Assembly (NCBI GenBank): GCA_034509755.1
Contig: CM067557.1
Span: 14,554,001 to 14,618,000 of the forward strand
Direction: 5' to 3'
DNA from: Anisodus tanguticus
Lineage: Eukaryota; Streptophyta; Magnoliopsida; Solanales; Solanaceae
DNA: 64,000 nt
Shown: piece after piece, positions 10,894 to 22,000 of the stretch
How positions within the stretch are numbered: position 1 is the stretch's first letter
Layout: each line of letters opens with the position of its first letter
Position numbers and translations under genes: made by a program
Notes under the pieces: generated by a model
Told to the model about the DNA's origin: nothing
The model's input: the letters and a program-made list of their open reading frames with translations, nothing else
The model's database searches: none

Positions 10894-13800
10894 TAGCTGG
10901 CCAGTGGGCCGGGTTTGGCGGGTCGGGTCGGGACGGGTGAAGGAGGCGGGATCGGGTTTGGCGGGACTTTTCGAAGTCCCGTCCCGATCCCGTCGGAATC
11001 GGGTCGGGGCGGGATCGGTATCGGGTTCCGGCGGGTTTTCCTTTTTTTTTTTTAATAACATATGTATAAAAAAAAAACTCAATAAACAAGACAAGATAGT
11101 GTAATAAAAACATCCCAAGGTTGTTTTTGTGCCTCTTATATTATTTAATAGAAATGATTTTTTTGTAATACAAATACAATTGTGTAAATTGCAACTTTGT
11201 GGTGTTGTTCAAAAGTTGCAAATTACATAATAAAATTGCAATTAAAAAAATTACATTCTCAAAAAAACCTGTTCTAATTGCTTGATAATTTCCTGTGGTT
11301 CTTCGGTTGGAATTGGTATTTGTTTGTCAAATTAATCTACGTCACTTCCACCACCTTCGGATAAGATTTCATTGTAGTTTTCGTCTTCTTCTTCGTTGAT
11401 CTTCGGTTGACCACACCTTCTCCGCTCCGCTCGTATCCAATCTCTGAATAATACTGCAATTTCCAAGCTGTCTCCGGCTAATGAGTGTCTGTGGTCTCCT
11501 ATTTGATATCTGCCGGCAGAAAAAGCGCTTTCAGACGCAGTTGATGACGCTTGAATGTTCAAAATATCTCGGGCCATCATTGAAAGTGTCGGAAAGGTCT
11601 TCTCATTCCCCCTCCAAAGTATTTCGAAATAAGTCTTCATGTCCATCTTCATTGATAAATTCTTGGTACGGTACTGAACCCTGCAAAACAAAAATATCAA
11701 ACTCGCTAATTTGGTTAGTGGCGGTACGGCCGCACATTCTATTTCTGAGGCTTTCAATACTAGCCGCAGAAACAACATGTCTTTTGTGAGGTTGTGTTGA
11801 AGACGAAGAAGATGGTATGGAAGCCGGTAGGTTACTAGCACTTTCTTGTTGGTAAAACCTATATATTTTTTTGCATTGGTCTTCTCCGCTAGACAACACT
11901 TCTTCTTTAGTTTGTTCAATAGGTGGTGGGTGATTTGAATTTTTCGGACTTGGAGGTGGTAGTACTTCTATACAATCGTAAATAGTTTCAATAAGTGATT
12001 TAGTACCGTCTATTTTAATAGTCGGATTTAATACAACACCAATAATATAAATAGTGGAAATAGGAATAAAATATTATTTTTTTTTTTGATAAATATTTTT
12101 TTAATAGATGTCATATAAGCTGGTTTTTCCATATATTCACTAAGTAATAAAAAATATTAGAGTTATATAAAACAACATAGTTGAAATAGTAGGATAATAT
12201 ATACCGGAAAATTCTTTTGTTGCTTGAAAAAATTTCTCTAAAAATACAATAAGTTCGGAAACTTTTACCCAGTCACTATCTACAAGCATATCAGCTGAAT
12301 TTTGATTATGAGAGTTAAAAAATAAAGTTATAGGTTTTCTATAGTCATAAGCAACAAGTAGTTGCTCGTATAAAGAATTCCACCTAGTGGATACTTCTTC
12401 TGGAATTTTTCTATAAGGTAGTCCACAATCATGACAAGTTTTTTTATATTCTTTTCTTCGTTGTACTCTATTACTTTTAAAAATAAAGTTTATAGCAAAT
12501 TGTATTTTACTAAGAATGTCTTCAAAAAGTGATAGACCATCCTTTACATTTAAGTTATATATATGGCACGCGCATTTTATATGAAAATGATCTGGAAAAG
12601 ATGGAGTTAAACTATTTTTTAAAATTGTAATAGCGTAATTGTTAGAAGAAGCGTTATCTAATGTAATCGTCATAATTTTATCAGTTATTCCGTAATAATG
12701 GCACACTTGATAAATATTTTCTGCAATAAAAGTATCAGTGTGTCTAACATCTATATATATATATATATATATATACGCTAAGATACGTTTTTGCATAGAC
12801 CATTTATAATCTATCCAATGACAAGTTACCGTTAAATAATCATGGTCGTTAGTACTACGACCTATATCAGACGTGATAGATACTTTGCCATTAAAATGAT
12901 ATAATGAATAACGTAAATATTGTTGATATTCATGTGTGAATTTAAATACATCTCTCTTAACAGTTGATCTAGGAAAACCGTTAAAAGCAGGATTATATAT
13001 ATCTCTAATGTAATGAATAAAACCGGGAGATGAAAGAAATGAAAAAGGCAAACCCTCCACAGCAACTAATTTTGATATTGCTTCCCTATCTCTATGTTTA
13101 TTGTATTTAGGGCCTACAATTTCCCCCGCCATAGGGTTAATTTGACCATGTACTTGGTCCGGGACAGTATCAGTATGTGAACTTTGTCCCGATGGAGCAG
13201 GCGTTTGCGCACCCGGTTTTGAAGCCTGGTATTGGGCATACCTAGCTGGATGAGCCCTTACTACGTGTCTCATTAAACCCCCCGTCCCACCGTGACCTTT
13301 TCCAGTTTTAAATTTTAAAACATCTTTACAAATTTTACATCTAGCTACTTGATTCTCTACGTCCCTATCAAAAAATATCCATGCATCTGATTTTAATGGT
13401 CGTTTTGCTGGATCTCGTCTCATACTAGGGGGAATAGAAGGCATTTCAGTTGAAGGTGCACTAATGGGTGTGTTGTCATCAACATTAGTGGGTGTATCAT
13501 CTAGATCATCGTCTAAATTAAAGTCTTCTTGAGTTCCAGAAAATAGCTCATCGTCTAAATATAATGGTATTGTAGGAAAATGTTCAGTATCAACAAAATC
13601 ATCATGTGTAGGAATAGGATGACTAAAAGAAGTACCCTTGCCCTTGTTGCCCCTACTAGAAGAAACACCATTACCATTACCCTTAAACATACCTCTTAAT
13701 CCTTCCATTTTAATTATGATAACAAATAATTAAAGATAATAAAATTAAGTGCGCTAAATAAAATAAACAGACAATAATAATTTAATGAAGGAACGAATGT

Positions 13801-14365
13801 ACCAAACACCGATGTAACATCGACTTGTAATCGAGAGGTTGAAAATTGAAATTTTGCTCGATGAAAGATCCTCAAGCTAGTTGTCAACTTCACTCTCAAT
13901 TCTCAAATGAATAAATAAAATTGAATATTTAGTAAACAATGTAGACTTGTAGAGAGAGATATTGAGAGATTAGAGAGATTGTAGGAAGATTTGTGAGAAA
14001 GATGAAGAGAAAATGAGTTATTTATAGTTGGAAAATTGGATTAAAGTGTAAATATAATAACTTATGGGTTAAAAATAAATATTAAGGGGTAGGGGGGTAA
14101 GGGGGTTGGGGGAGGGGGGAGGCCAAAAATGGTCGTTGCACAACGGCCAAAATCTAAAATGGTCGTTGGTGCAACGGTTATATTTGCAAAGGGAGGATTA
14201 CGGGCGGGATCGGGATCGGGTCGGGATTGGCGGGACTAGGGCGGGCCGGGTCGGGACGAGACATTGTCCCGTCCTGGTTCGAGTCCCGCTACCGAATTTT
14301 ATTTTATTTTTTTTAATAGGCGGGTTCGGGGCGGGACCGGGCCGTCCCGGCCCACTGGCCAGCCT
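10894..14365 (-). mobile_element. Complete hAT transposon (3.47 kb) with 8-bp target duplication
   Basis: The element is bounded by terminal inverted repeats TAGCTGGCCAGTGGGCC (left) and AGGCTGGCCAGTGGGCC (right, read inward). Identical 8-bp direct repeats TATTCAAA flank it (10886-10893 and 14366-14373), the size typical of hAT. Both subterminal regions (about 10905-11036 and 14200-14355) are crowded with CGGG/TCGGG motifs, likely transposase-binding sites as in Ac-type elements. The minus strand carries a hAT transposase that is frame-broken, so the copy is probably not autonomous. It lies about 745 bp downstream of the VOZ stop codon. Confidence 0.92.
11332..13708 (-). pseudogene. hAT transposase (BED finger, RNase H-like core, dimerisation domain), broken
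   Basis: The first open frame (13708 to 12140, 522 aa) opens with an acidic N-terminus. A BED-type zinc finger follows at about residues 105-155 (W110, C124, C127, H148, H153). The RNase H-like transposase core has the first Asp in TSDIGRS and the second in TLDNASSN, then HIKCACHIYNL and RWNSLYEQLL. A stop follows FSGIYYPTIS. Coding similarity resumes in the same frame as far as about 11640 (IYIIGVVLNPTIKIDG), then shifts frame into the C-terminal hAT dimerisation block (about 11400-11620: LWRGNEKTFPTLSMMARDIL and SSTASESAFSAGRYQIGDHR). A (TA)n run at 12750-12774 inserts alternating Tyr/Ile in the core. The stops between 12140 and 11900 could be an intron, but the later frameshift argues for a pseudogene. 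Confidence 0.85.
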
Positions 14366-14373
14366 TATTCAAA

Positions 14374-15117
14374 AGTGCTCAACTTCGCTTCCGTTCCACT
14401 TTTATATTCAATGAGTAATTGTTACCTCCTACCAACACAAGTATATGAGTAAATCATGACAACAAGACTCAACACCTTTATTATGTCATGTACTTGTTAC
14501 CTCTACCGACACAGGTATCAAGTAACTCAGCACACCAAGATTCAGAGAAATGGAAACAAATCAGCCATGTGTGTTACCATTCCAAACTAATTAGAGTTGG
14601 CATATATTTCCATTTGAGTGTAGGCCAACTTAAACATAGTTACACCAAAATTACATAAGAACCTGTCTTTTATGTAAAGGTCATCAAAACGAACCTCGAG
14701 CGGATGTAAAACTTGTCATAACTATAATGATACCCATTGCGCATATAAAAACAGCAGCAGACCTTGAAGAAAATGACCATTATATGTGGTTCACCAAATC
14801 CGACACTATAACATAAATACATTTAGAGTCGACTTGGCACCATAAGTATGTAAACTGGGAACAAGTAAATAAGGTTTTCATTTTCATGCAGTTAAATGTG
14901 CTCCATAGTTAGATGGGATCGCCGTGTCTCAGATGACAATGAAGCATTGACCATAAGCGCACGGAAACAGGAAGCATCCGGTTGACCCAGACTGATAAAT
15001 AAACAGAACCCGGGTAACACATCTATCACCAGATGTTTGAGTCTAAGATGAAACTGGTGTATAATACAAAGGTGAAACGCCTCTTGTTTGAAAAGTAACA
15101 TCATCGAATGTATATAA
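14374..15117. other. 3' flank of VOZ, no gene seen
   Basis: This stretch lies between the hAT element and the VOZ stop codon and probably holds the VOZ 3' UTR near its right side. The minus-strand frame at 14892-15104 shows no recognisable domain. Confidence 0.45.
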
Positions 15118-18100
15118 TTACGTTATGAAGTAGCCATCCAGATCGTCTACAAGATAATCATAAGGATCGCTGGTCCCATAATCAAACCCTTCATAAGTTG
15201 GAACCATTGGAATCGGAGCAGCATGAATGTTTCCCACATTCTTCATATTGGCCTTTGCTCTGCCCTTCACGGCTAGCTTGTTGTCCAGAGGAAATTCAGC
15301 AGTAAGTCTTCCCATTTGCTTCTGCAGATCAGCAACCGATACATTGGTTATCTTCCCTTTGGGGCTTTTTTTCCCATCAACAAGTTTCAGTTCCAATCTG
15401 TACAAGGCACAAGCATCGTACTTGTTGATCTCGTACTCGTAAAGATGCCATTCAAGATTTTTCATCGGTTGTGGATCCATGTAGTAGGATCTCTTCAGCC
15501 CTCCAAATTCATTCATCATTTGCTTCCTTGACTCGTGCCAACCCCGTCCATTATAATCTGGCAACGACCTCTGCTTTCTGTTTCCACTTTCAAATGCTCT
15601 TCGAGGCTTATCAAAGAAAAGCCACTCCCTAATTGTTTCACCTTCAACAACTTTAAGATCAAATAGCTCTGCAGAAGCATAAACAAACCAACGGATATCA
15701 GATTTTATAAGTAAAACTGACAACACAAAAAAGACTAGGGCTTTTTTCCATTTTTGGCCCATCGGCCGAAATTAATTACGGGCGTCAGCCAAAATTTATA
15801 AAACATATACACTGATTATGTATATTATATTATACGATATGTATATATGTATATTTATACTTTACAAAAGCTATGCATTTGCTGGCTATTATTATTTGAG
15901 CGGTCCAAAAATGTAATTATCCCCAAAAAATCAGAGCCAGCATCATGAGAATTCAGCAATCAGAAATACAGATATGCACAGCACTCTCACCAGGTGCATT
16001 CCAGGGGGATTTTGCCGTGGCAGCGCCCTCACACTCAGGAACACCTACATCTTTTCCATGTGCTTGTGCAGTAAGAGCTTGAAAAAGCAGATTATCTTTT
16101 AAGCCTATACCCATCGGCCGAACAACTGGAGGCCTACCGGGATAACCTTCGTTAGGTGCAAGAGAAGCATGATAGTCACTGCAGTAGTCTTGAGACTTCT
16201 GACACCAGTCAGACCCCATCGCAGGCCGAGGACAATCCCAAAGTGCACATTTCGGCCCCAGGAAAGCAGAGGGTGGAGGACTAATATGAATAGGAGGCAT
16301 AGCATCCTCTAGGCAAAGATTTAAAGCATCAAATCCGGGTAAGTACTGCTGATCATACTCTTGATGCAAATCAAAAGAATGGTAATCCAATTGTGTTGCA
16401 ATGCCGAGATTGTTAACTCCTGCGTTATTAACCATTAAAGGCAAGCCTTTGCATTGATCAACCAACTGGAAACTTTGCTCCTGCAGCACCTGAGTTACAT
16501 TGAAACCCTACAGCAAACAAATTGCTTAACAGGTAAGAATTAATTGATCACTTTAACAGGCATGCTAAACCAGCTGAACATCAAAAGATTGCAAGAAGAT
16601 TAATCTTCAGTTGTATGAGGATTAATCTTCAACCAACAAAGGAGGTATACAAGAAAAACTGTATGAAAAGAGGGGTCAGGAGGTTATTTACGTAAATGAG
16701 AAACATGCAGTAGATGATAATGATTAAGGAAAAAGATCACAAAAGATTGAGCTGACTAAAGCATTTAAGTAAGAGAACTTCAAGCAAGATAACGGCCATG
16801 ACAGACATGAACTTCAAACCAAATTGACCATCATTTTCTACCGAAAGGCCAAACGGAGTGTACAGCACTCTTTTTTAGATTAATTTATAACAGCACTCTT
16901 TTTTAGATTAATTTATAACAGCACTCTCATAGTTCTAATTTATGTCAAAGTTTGATAGGGCATTGATACAAGATGTCAATGTGACTTTTTCCAAGTATTA
17001 CTAGTGGTGGAAGAAAATACTAATGTAGTAGCTGATAGAAACCATAATTAGAAGCTTAAATTTGATTAGTTGAAATTTATGAAAGATTAAAAATAACGTT
17101 ATACATAGATGTGTATCGACCAACTTGGGACATCATAACACAGAAAAGTGAAAAGATGTCATCTAATTTTGAAATGGAGAACTTGAATTCATGTCAAAAG
17201 TTTAGCAGTTCATTAAATTGTCCTACATCATTAAGATAATATAACCTCTATCAGTTTTAGAATTCTTGAAGAAGGAAAACTTTCCAGATTGGAAAAATAG
17301 GCCAAGTAATTGGAATAAAAAGGATATTAGTTTAAAAACAAAAAACAAAAAGATTACTGAGGGAAAAGAACAATCTGGAGAAGCGTCCAAGAACAAAGAA
17401 ATTATCTCTCCCGTTCATTATATAAAAGTTCATCAACTGTGAAAGGTTGCCCAAGTAGAAGCAGCAACCTCCTCGTTTTAGCAGTTCTAAACATCAAACA
17501 TCATGCGCAAACTAATCTACAAAAAGATCACACTGTCAACAAGATGATACCAATCAGAAGAGTTCAGCAAATGCACAAGATGAAGTTACAAGTAAAATGC
17601 ATACCTCTTGAAAACCAGTAACTTTTTGAGCATCAGGCTCAGGCGTAGGTGCAGCTAATCCACTGGTGGCATCATCTTCTTCCTCACCCAATAGCAGTCT
17701 ATAGATATCTGCTGATGATGAAACAAGGCTTCCTCCCTGCAAAGGCACCCATGAATCTAAAACACATAATTGTATACCTCTACACCACCAATACTTGAAG
17801 TCAAAAACCTACTTACAACAATATCACATTTACTTTAACGAAACTACCACAAAGAAAATAGAAAATGTAAATTCACATAGAGCCTACAATACCCATGAAT
17901 ACTGTCTTTTGACTAATATAGTGAGACTGATCTGCACTGGCTATACGCCTAAATTTTCTATTGGCATGTACTCAAGCATGTTTCAAGACACAACACTAGG
18001 GCTGGCAAAATGGTTAAAAAACGAAGTAACCATCCAATTCGACACATTAGACATGGGTTGGATAACTGACCATTTAAAAATGGATCAAATATAGATATTA

Positions 18101-18759
18101 TCCACTAAAAATGGATATCCATATTATCAATACCCATTTATCGGCTTGCTATTTTTCATGAGTTCTTGCTTTCTGGGAATCTAAGCCTATTTGGCTTTTA
18201 GCTTATGTTCTCACCTGACTATTCCTAAACCATGGATGATATGGATATCCATGTTATACGTTGGTTAACCCATTTCTTATCCGTGTTAAATATGGGTGGG
18301 TCGGATATTTTATCCGTTTTTGTTTTAACCCAGTTGACCCGCCCATATCTGATCCGAACTGCCCGTTTGCCACTCCTACACAACACTATTAAACACACAA
18401 GCTTACACATAAGAAGACACACTAACATGCTCTTCTTTTTCTTTTGCAAGGCCCGCACCATGGACTGGTACAAAATTGAAAAAACTCTTAGTGCGATCGC
18501 AGCTAAAAGGGACTCAAGTGTTTGTTCTTGCCTGCAAAGAAGAAGCCGGGGATGGCTCATTGAGCTCAGATTTCCATTCACGCAGCATCTGGTGAACTTG
18601 CTCTTCAAGCAACCCAACATCAAAATTTCGGCTTTCCTTCCTTGCAGATTGTAGATTAGTTAACACACCCTGCAGATCATCGACACGGTTCTTTGCCCTG
18701 TCCTTGAAGAGATGGTGCGATGCAGACTTACACGCACCCCTCTTCAAAACCTTCCTCAT
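15118..18759 (-). CDS. VOZ: VOZ transcription factor (vascular plant one zinc finger), 4 coding exons
   Basis: The CDS is join(18759-18532, 17736-17605, 16507-15991, 15668-15118), 1,428 nt coding for 475 aa, close to the roughly 480 aa usual for VOZ1. All phases agree. Exon 1 carries the conserved N-terminus (SASHHLFKDRAKNRVDDLQG, later LREWKSELNEPSPASSLQ). Exon 3 carries the VOZ zinc finger, with likely ligands C207, C212, C229 and H233 (KCALWDCPRP, DYCSDYH). Exon 4 carries the conserved basic DNA-binding half (REWLFFDKPRRAFESGNRKQ, GRGWHESRKQ). VOZ proteins bind DNA as dimers and act in phytochrome B signalling, flowering and stress responses (family knowledge). Introns 2 and 3 are GT-AG, but intron 1 begins GC (CAG|GCAAGA at 18531). 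A hAT-type MITE lies in intron 1, a Mutator-like MITE in intron 3 and a 28-bp tandem repeat in intron 2. The gene looks intact. Confidence 0.95.
15740..15923. mobile_element. Second copy of the small Mutator-like MITE, in VOZ intron 3
   Basis: It shares its ends and internal phrases (GAAATTAATTACGG, AGCCAAAAT, GGTCCAAAAATGTAATTATCCC) with the copy at 8476-8651. No clean 9-bp target duplication is visible here. It lies about 70 bp upstream of the exon 4 acceptor on the transcript. Confidence 0.6.
16862..16926. repeat. 28-bp tandem repeat, about 2.3 copies, in VOZ intron 2
   Basis: The phrase ACAGCACTCTTTTTTAGATT starts at 16862 and again at 16890; a third, partial start is at 16918. The period is 28 bp. 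Confidence 0.85.
17997..18378. mobile_element. hAT-type MITE in VOZ intron 1
   Basis: The ends are TAGGGCTGGCAAAATGG and, read inward from the right, TAGGAGTGGCAAACGGG. Perfect 8-bp target duplications CACAACAC flank it (17989-17996 and 18379-18386). The 382-bp body has no coding capacity and is rich in ATGGATA/TGGGTT phrases. The end sequence and the 8-bp duplication place it in hAT. Confidence 0.88.
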
Positions 18760-18965
18760 CCAATCAAACAGAAGAATACCCTCAACTCCTCACCTGCAAA
18801 AAAACCAACTCGTAAATATACTTAGCTAGCTCTAAATATCCCATTTTGCTTTACAATTTCTCTTGAAATACATACCCAGCACAACACATAAGCCAAAAGT
18901 AACAAACAAGATACAAGTACAGATTTCCTGTTAGAAATCCACAAAACCCATAAATCTTAATCAAA

Positions 18966-19075
18966 CGCAGTCGAGGGTCTACTAGAAACAGTCTCTCTAC
19001 CCACAAAGGTAGGGGTAAGGTCTGCGTACATCCTACCCTCCCCAGACCCCATTCACACTGGGTTTGTTGTTGTTG
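18966..19075 (+). mobile_element. TS-type SINE 3' portion in the VOZ 5'-UTR intron
   Basis: It carries 'GTCGAGGGTCTACTAGAAAC', 'GGTAGGGGTAAGGTCTGCGT' and a terminal (TTG)n tail at 19064-19075, the classic 3' part of the TS family. The copy is 5'-truncated. Confidence 0.85.
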
Positions 19076-19212
19076 TAAACGCAGTACTAAAATTCAAACG
19101 TTAATTTCTTAGCAAATCTAAGTATTGCTCAAAAGCACCAACAGGAGTCCAATTACGACTATACCCCATCAGATACAAATTCCAAACAAACCCAAAATCA
19201 TCAATTGAAGGG

Positions 19213-20068
19213 TAACCCAAGTAAGACCTCAAAACAACCAATAAAACTCTATCCTACTAAAAAACCCAAGAAAGCTACATGACCTCGAGATGGAAACAAC
19301 AACTTACAACCCCCTAATTTCGTTATCAGAAGCATTTGCAGCATCAGATTCTACTGAAACTTATGAATACTGAACACATAAAGCAGGAAAAAGCAGAATA
19401 AAAATGAAAAAAAGATGCCCCAAGTCGCAATAAATCAGTGAATCACATTCCAATAAATAGAAGAGAAATTCGAACCGAAAAGGGGTTTTACCCAAGTAAG
19501 ATCTCAAAACAACCAATAAAACTCGATCCTACTAATAACCCAATAAACATACACAATCTCGAGGTGGAAACAACAACTTGAAATCCCCTAATTTCGAAAT
19601 CAGAAGCAATTGCAGCATCAGATTCCACTGAAAAAGCAGAATAAAATGGAAAAAAAGAGTACCCAAGTAGCCAAAAATCACTGAATCACATTATAAACAT
19701 GAGAAGTTCGAAAAGTAAGCTAACAAAGACACCAAAAAGGGGGTTGTACCAAGTAAGACCTCAAAACAACTTAAAATCCTCTAATTTCAGAATTGAAACA
19801 ATTGCAGCATCAGAAAAATATATAAAGACACCAAAAAGGGGTTATTAACCAAGTAAGAGCTCAAAACAACCAATAAAACTCGATCCTACTAAGAACCCAA
19901 GAAGCAATTTCGGAATCAGAAGCAATTACAGCATCAAATCCTACTGAAATTTATGACTATTTAAAGCAGAAAAAGCTAAGCTAAGCTAAGCATAAATCAG
20001 TGAATCACATTACAAACAGAAGAAAAATTCAAAAAAAAAAAAAGGGAACAAACTAAAAGGGGCTATAC
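19213..20068. repeat. Four imperfect repeat units in the VOZ 5'-UTR intron
   Basis: Units begin with ACC(C)AAGTAAGA-CTCAAAACAAC at about 19213, 19491, 19748 and 19848. Units 1, 2 and 4 share the later phrases AATAAAACTC-ATCCTACTAA, AATTTCG-ATCAGAAGCA and AATCAGTGAATCACAT. Unit 3 is only about 100 bp and seems internally deleted. Confidence 0.8.
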
Positions 20069-20313
20069 CAGTAAGCGGTTCGTCGGTGAAGAGAAGAATC
20101 GAACGAAATGTAAGTGAAGATAGTGAGAGTGGTCGGTCCTCCTTGTATAGAATTGGGATTTTTCTAGGTAAATTTTGAGGTTTTGTGGGAGCGTTACGAG
20201 TAGAAGAAGAAGACTGGCTAGTGGTGCATATCAATACCTAAACAAAGAGAATAAAAGTGTGATGACAATTCATGTCTACGCGGCAAAAGCATGATGCTCT
20301 TCCCTTTGAATTT

Positions 20314-20322
20314 CCTTTTATA
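20314..20322 (-). promoter_or_regulatory. Candidate TATA box of VOZ
   Basis: The minus strand reads GGTATAAAAGG here, about 30 bp upstream of the proposed transcript start near 20285. The position is plausible but unproven. Confidence 0.45.
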
Positions 20323-21288
20323 CCCACCCCGACTCCTTTCTTGTTTTTTTTCCTTTTCAATTCGGCGTTTGGTGCCGGTATTAAAGTCCGATTAATCCAA
20401 ATTTGCGATACGTAGGGTCCATTCAGAAAAAACGCTCCCTATTAATGATTTTTTCATACTCAGAGTTCGAAATTTAGTCTCTAATTAAGAGAGAAGCAAA
20501 TTGAGGTTGGAGTTCGGAATATTTCAATAAGTAAAAGATAGTAAATATGCTTAATTGGTCACATCCTCATGGAACTTGAATCATTCGTTTACTCTAAATA
20601 TTATTACCAACGATGTGGATTGATATCTGAAAAAACTTTTAATACAGAAAGAGTTCCTTCCGCCTATACTCTAGTTGAACAGTCTAAGTGCAGATGCATT
20701 TCGCTTCTAGTCCAGAAGGGAAGGCCTTATTCACAAGTTATGATGGACATGTAAGACTTGTTAATATTCATTTTTACTATCGCGGTGTATTAAAAAAATT
20801 ACTTTTATTGTTCAGTTATTCACAACTTTTTCCTCCATTTTATAAAGAGTCATTTTATGATCAACAAAATAATTTTCTACACCTTTTTAATTAAAAATGA
20901 AATATATGTTGTTTCAAAGTGTGGTTGATAAAACTATAATCATTGATTAACTAAAAAAAAGTCAATAAATGCAATTGAAAAATTATGCCTAATAGGCAAC
21001 ACATTAAGCTATATTTAATCTCTAGAGTATAACTTATTAAAATGTCTCAAATTTCTGCCTCACAGGCAAAATCAACGTTCACATTATAATTAGAACTTAT
21101 GCACAATGGATAACAAAAATTTAAGACCATAACGCTTGGGTTAATCGGCCCATATTCAACGGTCACTGATTTAACTAATTTTGATTTACATCAAGTAGAA
21201 AGTAAAGCACCCACCGCTGAAACAATTCTCTATTTTTGAGATTTAAATACAAAATCTTTGGTTAAATATGAAAAGATGTTAATAAATA
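20323..21288. other. Intergenic stretch upstream of VOZ, nothing recognised
   Basis: AT-rich. No conserved coding frame or terminal repeat is seen. It may hold VOZ upstream regulatory sequence. Confidence 0.4.
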
Positions 21289-21434
21289 TAAAGATAAAAT
21301 CTGCATACATTTTAGTAAGGAAGAAAAAATCTGCATACATTTTAGTAAGAAAGATAAAATCTGCATATATTTTATCCTTACTAAATCCTACTTTATGGGA
21401 TCACATGAATTTATTGTTGTTGTTGTTGTTGTTG
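21289..21434 (+). mobile_element. TS-type SINE 3' end with internal triplication
   Basis: The phrase GATAAAATCTGCATACATTT is present three times (about 21293, 21326 and 21354), the last continuing into 'CTTTATGGGATCACATGAAT' and a long TTG tail (to 21434). This is a TS SINE tail with a locally repeated body segment of about 30 bp. Confidence 0.65.
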
Positions 21435-21717
21435 AATTACGTAAAAGAACATCAAATCACCACTTTATAATTAAGAATAGTCTAAATTAATTGAGAGGTC
21501 ATAAAATGGGTCACATACAGCATTAATGTCATATAAAATATGATAGAGAGAGCAAAACTTGATCACAACTTAAATGCGTGTAGCATAAAAACAAATTTAG
21601 CAACCAAAACTAAATAAAGTTACTTCATTGGATTTAATTATTATTATAAAAAGATAATCTTACCTCTGCTTGCCTTAAAACTATTTCACTTTGGTTTGGG
21701 GATGAGATTAAAAATTA

Positions 21718-22000
21718 GGGGAAAACTCAAATATGTCATTAAACTATCGGAAATGGCTTATTTTATGCATTTCGTCAATAGTTTGGCTCATTTATACCAC
21801 GACGTTACCAAAATGGCTCATCCATGTCATTTTTCATTAACACCTGTTTTACAATATAATTTTTTATTAACGCCGGTGTCAATGAAAAATGACATGGATA
21901 AGTCATTTTGGTAACGGTCATGAGATAAATGAGCCAAACTATTAACGAGTGACATAATTGAACCATTTCCGATAGTTCGATGAGATATTTGAGTTTTCCC
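21718..22000. mobile_element. Foldback MITE with inverted arms of about 125 bp
   Basis: The left arm starts GGGAAAACTCAAATATGTCA and the right arm, read inward, starts GGGAAAACTCAAATATCTCA. Similarity between the arms continues almost to the centre (CCATGTCATTTTTCATT in both). The 283-bp element has no coding capacity. Target duplication is unclear. Confidence 0.8.

Larger units (their letters stand above)
18760..20285 (-). other. VOZ 5' UTR with a 1.3-kb intron
   Basis: On the minus strand a likely UTR acceptor TTTTGCAG lies at 18794, 34 nt before the VOZ ATG. A likely donor ACTG|GTATAG lies at 20069. The leader exon would then run from about 20285 to 20069. The intron holds a TS SINE (18966-19075) and a set of four imperfect repeat units (19213-20068). 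The splice sites are inferred from consensus and the exon ends are not proven. Confidence 0.5.

Noticed and set aside
10889..11118. Short open frames on both strands rich in Arg/Pro/Gly
   Set aside because: They are frames across the CGGG array at the hAT end, without coding features.
15227..15531. Plus-strand open frames over VOZ exon 4
   Set aside because: They are antisense shadows of a strongly conserved exon.
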